Made by a program: the position numbers and the translations under genes. 9,665 bases of DNA from Campylobacterota bacterium (GTDB lineage Bacteria; Campylobacterota; Campylobacteria; Campylobacterales; JAADDG01), in assembly GCA_013154075.1 (NCBI GenBank), contig JAADDG010000104.1:1-9665 (forward strand), written 5' to 3'. Below the pieces are notes generated by a model that made no database searches, was not told the origin of the DNA, and worked only from the letters and a program-made list of their open reading frames with translations. Numbering within the stretch: the stretch's first letter is position 1; the number at the start of each line of letters is the position of its first letter. This document shows positions 7,549-9,665 of this stretch, one piece after another.

Positions 7549-7577
7549 TTGTATGAAGTTTATTTTTTGGCTATAAT
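7549..7577 (+). promoter_or_regulatory. Sigma-70-type promoter of the toxin-antitoxin operon
   Basis: A perfect TATAAT lies at 7572-7577, just after the truA stop. A weak -35 (TTGTAT, 7549-7554) stands 17 bases before it. Transcription would start near 7584, about 27 bases before the toxin ATG. In Campylobacterota the -35 is often degenerate, so the perfect -10 carries most of the weight. A tandem operator-like repeat begins at 7582, right at the predicted start, so repression by the antitoxin complex is likely. Confidence 0.65.
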
Positions 7578-7581
7578 ATAG

Positions 7582-7605
7582 TTGTACAATTGAACAATTA
7601 TTCAA
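7582..7605 (+). promoter_or_regulatory. Probable TA operator: three tandem 8-bp units of type TTNNNCAA
   Basis: Three contiguous 8-bp units are visible: TTGTACAA (7582-7589), TTGAACAA (7590-7597) and TTATTCAA (7598-7605). The first is a perfect palindrome containing TGTACA, the core known for YefM (and GTGTACAC for Phd) operators. Any two neighbouring units also form a 16-bp near-palindrome with one mismatched pair. The array runs from the predicted transcription start to the toxin's ribosome site. This is the usual place for autorepression by a toxin-antitoxin complex, and the antitoxin encoded here is of the Phd/YefM family. Binding itself is inferred. Confidence 0.62.
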
Positions 7606-7610
7606 GGTAT

Positions 7611-8012
7611 ATGATTGTGAAAGTTGTTATTGATACTTCTATAATTGTTGCCGTTATAATAAATGAGCCTGAAAAAAGTGAAATAATAAATTTGACTGAA
7701 GGAGCTGACTTATTAGCACCAAGTTCGGTGTTTTGGGAGGTTGGCAATGCTTTTTCCGCAATGTTTAAAAGAAAAAGAGCGGATTTTAATAAAGTAGTTA
7801 AAGCATTAAATATATTTAAAAATATTCCTATAAGGTTTGTAGATGTTGAATTGGAGAAATCTTTGCAAATAGCTAAAGAAGTAAATATTTATTGTTATGA
7901 TGCCTATTTGTTAAGGTGTGCTCAAAAATATCATGCTCCTCTTATGACATTGGATAAAAAGTTATTGAATATAGCAAGGTCAATATATATAGATGTAATT
8001 GAGGTGAATTGA
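7611..8012 (+). CDS. PIN-domain (VapC-like) toxin of a type II toxin-antitoxin module
   Basis: PIN-domain toxins are Mg2+-dependent ribonucleases that cut tRNA, rRNA or other RNAs until neutralised by their antitoxin. The 133-residue protein begins MIVKVVIDTSIIVAV. It keeps all four acidic PIN residues: Asp8 (VIDTS), Glu43 (VFWEVGNAF), Asp97 (CYDAYLLRCA) and Asp115 (LMTLDKKL). It therefore looks catalytically intact. Three starts are possible: TTG 7590 (inside the operator repeats, unlikely), ATG 7611 (3 bases after AAGG) and GTG 7617 (9 bases after AAGG, giving MKVVIDTS, which is typical of the family). The antitoxin follows after a single base. Hand counts of three 60-base rows in the gene gave 53 G+C of 180, clearly lower than in uppS, which suggests acquisition. 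The RNA target cannot be predicted. Confidence 0.9.
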   Translation: MIVKVVIDTSIIVAVIINEPEKSEIINLTEGADLLAPSSVFWEVGNAFSAMFKRKRADFNKVVKALNIFKNIPIRFVDVELEKSLQIAKEVNIYCYDAYLLRCAQKYHAPLMTLDKKLLNIARSIYIDVIEVN

Positions 8013-8013
8013 A

Positions 8014-8241
8014 ATGGCTACATTGTACACTTATTCCGAAGCTCGCCAGAAACTTGCTAAAATTTTGGAAGAAGCGATTATGGAGGGTGAAGTATTAGTT
8101 AAAAGAAAAGATGGAACGATATTTATTATAAAACCTATTTCTATAAAAAAGTCCCCCTTAGATATCGAAGGTGTTGATTTGGATATTTCTACATCCGAAA
8201 TTATTGATATTATTAGAGAGGGAAGAGAAAAAAGATATTAA
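8014..8241 (+). CDS. Phd/YefM-family antitoxin
   Basis: This 75-residue protein is the likely antidote to the PIN toxin just upstream. Residues 5-40 (YTYSEARQKLAKILEEA, then GEVLVKRKDG and FIIKP) match the Phd/YefM DNA-binding fold: a helix after a short strand, then a beta hairpin carrying basic residues. The rest (SPLDIEGVDLDIS, then EIIDIIREGREKRY) is an acidic then basic tail that probably wraps the toxin. The ATG is 1 base after the toxin stop and has GAGGTG (8001-8006) 7 bases upstream, so translation is coupled. Gene order is toxin first and antitoxin second, the reverse of most vapBC and phd-doc loci. It probably represses the promoter at 7549-7577 through the TTNNNCAA repeats. Confidence 0.87.
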   Translation: MATLYTYSEARQKLAKILEEAIMEGEVLVKRKDGTIFIIKPISIKKSPLDIEGVDLDISTSEIIDIIREGREKRY

Positions 8242-8334
8242 CAATATATTGAAAAAGTATCTTTTCTTAAAAACTTCTAAATAAAATCTAACTATGTAAA
8301 TAATTTTATAATAAATTTAGTTTTATCTTTTTTA

Positions 8335-8343
8335 TGCTATCAT
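8335..8343 (+). promoter_or_regulatory. Extended -10 promoter for the lytic transglycosylase gene
   Basis: TGCTATCAT at 8335-8343 fits the extended -10 form TGnTATAAT with one mismatch. Transcription would start near 8350, leaving a leader of about 24 bases with the AGGA ribosome site at 8364-8367. No clear -35 is visible, which is common in Campylobacterota. A TATAAT at 8307-8312 is an alternative. Nothing else is evident in the 132 bases between the antitoxin and this gene, and no convincing terminator was found there. Confidence 0.45.
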
Positions 8344-8373
8344 TCATCTAATAAACTTTAATTAGGATATTAG

Positions 8374-9381
8374 ATGAACTGGTTAAGAGTACTTTTATTA
8401 TTTATTTTTTTGTATATTTTTTCTTTTGCTAATTCTTTTGCAAACGGTTATATGCTTGTGGATGAAGAGTTTATAGATGAAATGATTCAAAAGCATGATT
8501 TCGATAGAGACTATTTGGAGAGTATTTTCTCTACCGTTTCTATTCAAGAGAGAGCTCTTCAAATTTACGCTCCGAAACCGAAAAAATCTGAAGATGTCTC
8601 TACGAAACCTAAAAAGAAAGTCTATTATTGGCCAAAATATAAAAAGATTTTTATAACTCCTCCCAAAGTCAGAGCCGGTGCGCTGTTTGTAAAAAAGCAT
8701 AGAAAGGCTTTAAAAAGAGCTTACGAAAAGTATGGAGTGGATCCGTATGTAATAGCCGCTATTATAGGGATCGAAAGTCATTACGGAGAGAATACCGGCA
8801 AATATAGAGTTTTGGATACGTTAAGCACTTTGGCTTTTATACCTAATAGGAGAAATAAATTTTTTAAAAAAGAGCTTGAGGAGTTTTTGGTTTTTACTCA
8901 AAAGACCTCTTTCGATCCTTTAAAAATCAAAGGTTCTTATGCGGGAGCGATAGGGTTGGGGCAGTTTATGCCAAGCAGTTATAATTTTTTTGCCGTTGAT
9001 TTCGATATGGACGGTTTTTCGGATCCGTGGGATAGTGAGGATGCCATAGGGAGCGTAGCTAAATATCTTAAAGAAAACGGATGGGTTAAAGACGGTGAGA
9101 TTGCTGTAAGAGCCGGATATCCCGGTAAAAGATTTAATAAATTAAGGACAGGATATAGTAGATTTTATTATTTAAATAAACTTAGAAAATATGGAATCTA
9201 TCCCAAAAAACCGGTAAGAAATAGTAAAAAAGCCGCTTTGATAAAACTGGAGAATGAAAAATTTGACGAACTTTGGCTTGGATTTAAAAATTTCTATGTA
9301 ATTACACGCTATAACCATAGCGCCTATTACGCTATGGCGGTTTATCTTCTTGCCCAAAAAATCAAGAATATTTCTCATTGA
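8374..9381 (+). CDS. mltB: MltB-type lytic murein transglycosylase
   Basis: This enzyme cleaves the MurNAc-GlcNAc bond of peptidoglycan with formation of 1,6-anhydroMurNAc, serving wall turnover and insertion of envelope machines. The 335-residue precursor has a hydrophobic signal peptide (1-23, probable cut after SFA). There is no Cys lipobox, so it should be soluble in the periplasm, unlike E. coli MltB. The catalytic domain has AAIIGIESHYGENTG with catalytic Glu134, then SYAGAIGLGQFMPSSY. Next come an EF-hand-like DFDMDGFSDPW loop (as in Slt35) and EDAIGSVAKYLKENGW, and ITRYNHSAYYAMAVYLL closes the fold. A basic, proline-rich linker (about 67-95) separates the mature N-terminus from it. 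Base composition is lower in G+C than in the glmU operon. It probably forms its own transcription unit. Confidence 0.93.
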   Translation: MNWLRVLLLFIFLYIFSFANSFANGYMLVDEEFIDEMIQKHDFDRDYLESIFSTVSIQERALQIYAPKPKKSEDVSTKPKKKVYYWPKYKKIFITPPKVRAGALFVKKHRKALKRAYEKYGVDPYVIAAIIGIESHYGENTGKYRVLDTLSTLAFIPNRRNKFFKKELEEFLVFTQKTSFDPLKIKGSYAGAIGLGQFMPSSYNFFAVDFDMDGFSDPWDSEDAIGSVAKYLKENGWVKDGEIAVRAGYPGKRFNKLRTGYSRFYYLNKLRKYGIYPKKPVRNSKKAALIKLENEKFDELWLGFKNFYVITRYNHSAYYAMAVYLLAQKIKNISH

Positions 9382-9416
9382 TTTTGAATTTGGTAGTGAG
9401 TCAAAATTATTTTTTT
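9381..9416 (+). terminator. Weak terminator-like hairpin after mltB
   Basis: ATTTTGA (9381-9387) and TCAAAAT (9401-9407) can pair as a 7-bp stem with a 13-base loop. A T-rich run follows (9410-9416). The stem has only one G-C pair, so the structure is weak. Its place directly at the mltB stop is the main support. An alternative longer-range pairing joins AATTATTTT (9405-9413) and AAAATAATT (9436-9444). Confidence 0.35.
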
Positions 9417-9665
9417 GATTTTTTGACAATTGCGGAAAATAATTCTTGATTTAACTTCTTTTTTCTTATTTGTCTTATAAAAAAGTCAGAAAATTTTTAA
9501 TATTCGTATATAATTTTAAAAGCTTTTTATATAAGTTTTTATAATATTAATTAAATTCTCTTTAATGCATTTTTAGGTGTTACAAAATGGAAAATTTGTA
9601 ACATTTTTAAATAAAGAGCTGTTTTGACTGTTACTTTTTGTATTTTTTAATTATAAGGTGTATAT
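9382..9665. other. AT-rich non-coding region to the window end
   Basis: No open reading frame of note lies here on either strand. The stretch holds the weak mltB terminator and two isolated TATAAT hexamers (9509-9514 and 9540-9545) without matching -35 boxes. It also holds a perfect 9-bp inverted repeat at 9578-9603 and a TTGACT (9624-9629) without a good partner -10. An AAGG at 9655-9658 stands 7 bases before the window end and could be the ribosome site of a plus-strand gene starting just outside. The region therefore looks like the control region of a following gene, but I cannot identify it. Confidence 0.5.
9578..9603. repeat. Perfect 9-bp inverted repeat (possible operator or leader hairpin)
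   Basis: TGTTACAAA (9578-9586) and TTTGTAACA (9595-9603) are exact reverse complements separated by ATGGAAAA. As RNA the stem could extend by two G-U pairs and one A-U pair to 12 bp, and TTTTT follows at 9604-9608. It could be the operator of a dimeric regulator, a leader hairpin or a weak terminator. A further TGTTAC half-like copy lies nearby at about 9628-9633. I do not recognise it as the site of a named regulator. Confidence 0.5.

Noticed and set aside
8250..8271. GAAAA / CTTTTC hairpin after the antitoxin as a terminator
   Set aside because: The stem is short and AT-rich and is followed by TTAAAAAC instead of a T run.
8398..8700. 100-codon open frame on the minus strand opposite mltB
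   Set aside because: Composed of Phe, Arg and Asn runs mirroring the signal peptide and linker codons of mltB; no ribosome site or family features.
1..9665. CRISPR arrays, tRNA or rRNA genes, insertion sequences
   Set aside because: No regularly spaced repeats, cloverleaf-like stretches, rRNA signatures, transposase genes or terminal inverted repeats were seen on either strand.

Overview
The window looks like chromosomal DNA from a flagellated member of the Campylobacterota (the former Epsilonproteobacteria). It is moderately AT-rich and tightly packed. The gene order glmU, coaBC, a small conserved hypothetical gene, uppS, an A24 prepilin peptidase, an LptF/LptG-type permease and truA matches, as I recall it, the cj0821 to cj0827 block of Campylobacter jejuni. 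The MotA protein and the MotB N-terminus look closer to the PomA/PomB type than to the Helicobacter MotAB proteins I remember. That suggests a deeper-branching, perhaps free-living or vent-type lineage, but this placement is inference.

Layout. On the minus strand, positions 1-857 hold the start of motB (cut by the window edge) and the complete motA. They are preceded by a good sigma-28 (FliA-type) promoter at 915-941. Facing away from it, on the plus strand, a seven-gene operon runs from 1046 to 7546 with overlaps or gaps of a few bases. It encodes GlmU (UDP-GlcNAc synthesis), CoaBC (coenzyme A synthesis), a FliK-like hypothetical protein, UppS (undecaprenyl diphosphate synthase), a prepilin peptidase, an LptF/LptG-family LPS export permease and TruA (tRNA pseudouridine synthase). 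GlmU, UppS and LptF/G make this mainly an envelope-precursor and export operon with housekeeping genes added.

At 7547-8241 a compact toxin-antitoxin module has its own promoter. A PIN-domain VapC-like toxin comes first and a Phd/YefM-family antitoxin second. An array of three 8-bp units of the form TTNNNCAA lies between the -10 box and the toxin start. The first unit contains TGTACA, the core recognised by Phd/YefM-type antitoxins. The module is more AT-rich than the operon and looks like an acquired insertion behind truA.

From 8374 to 9381 there is an MltB-type lytic transglycosylase with a signal peptide but no lipobox, preceded by an extended -10 promoter. The last 284 bases are non-coding and very AT-rich. 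They hold a weak terminator-like hairpin and a perfect 9-bp inverted repeat (TGTTACAAA, 8-base spacer, TTTGTAACA), probably belonging to the control region of a gene beyond the window edge.

I did not see a clearly new multi-gene system. The most interesting items are the toxin-first TA module with its tandem operator and the FliK-like protein buried in an envelope operon.
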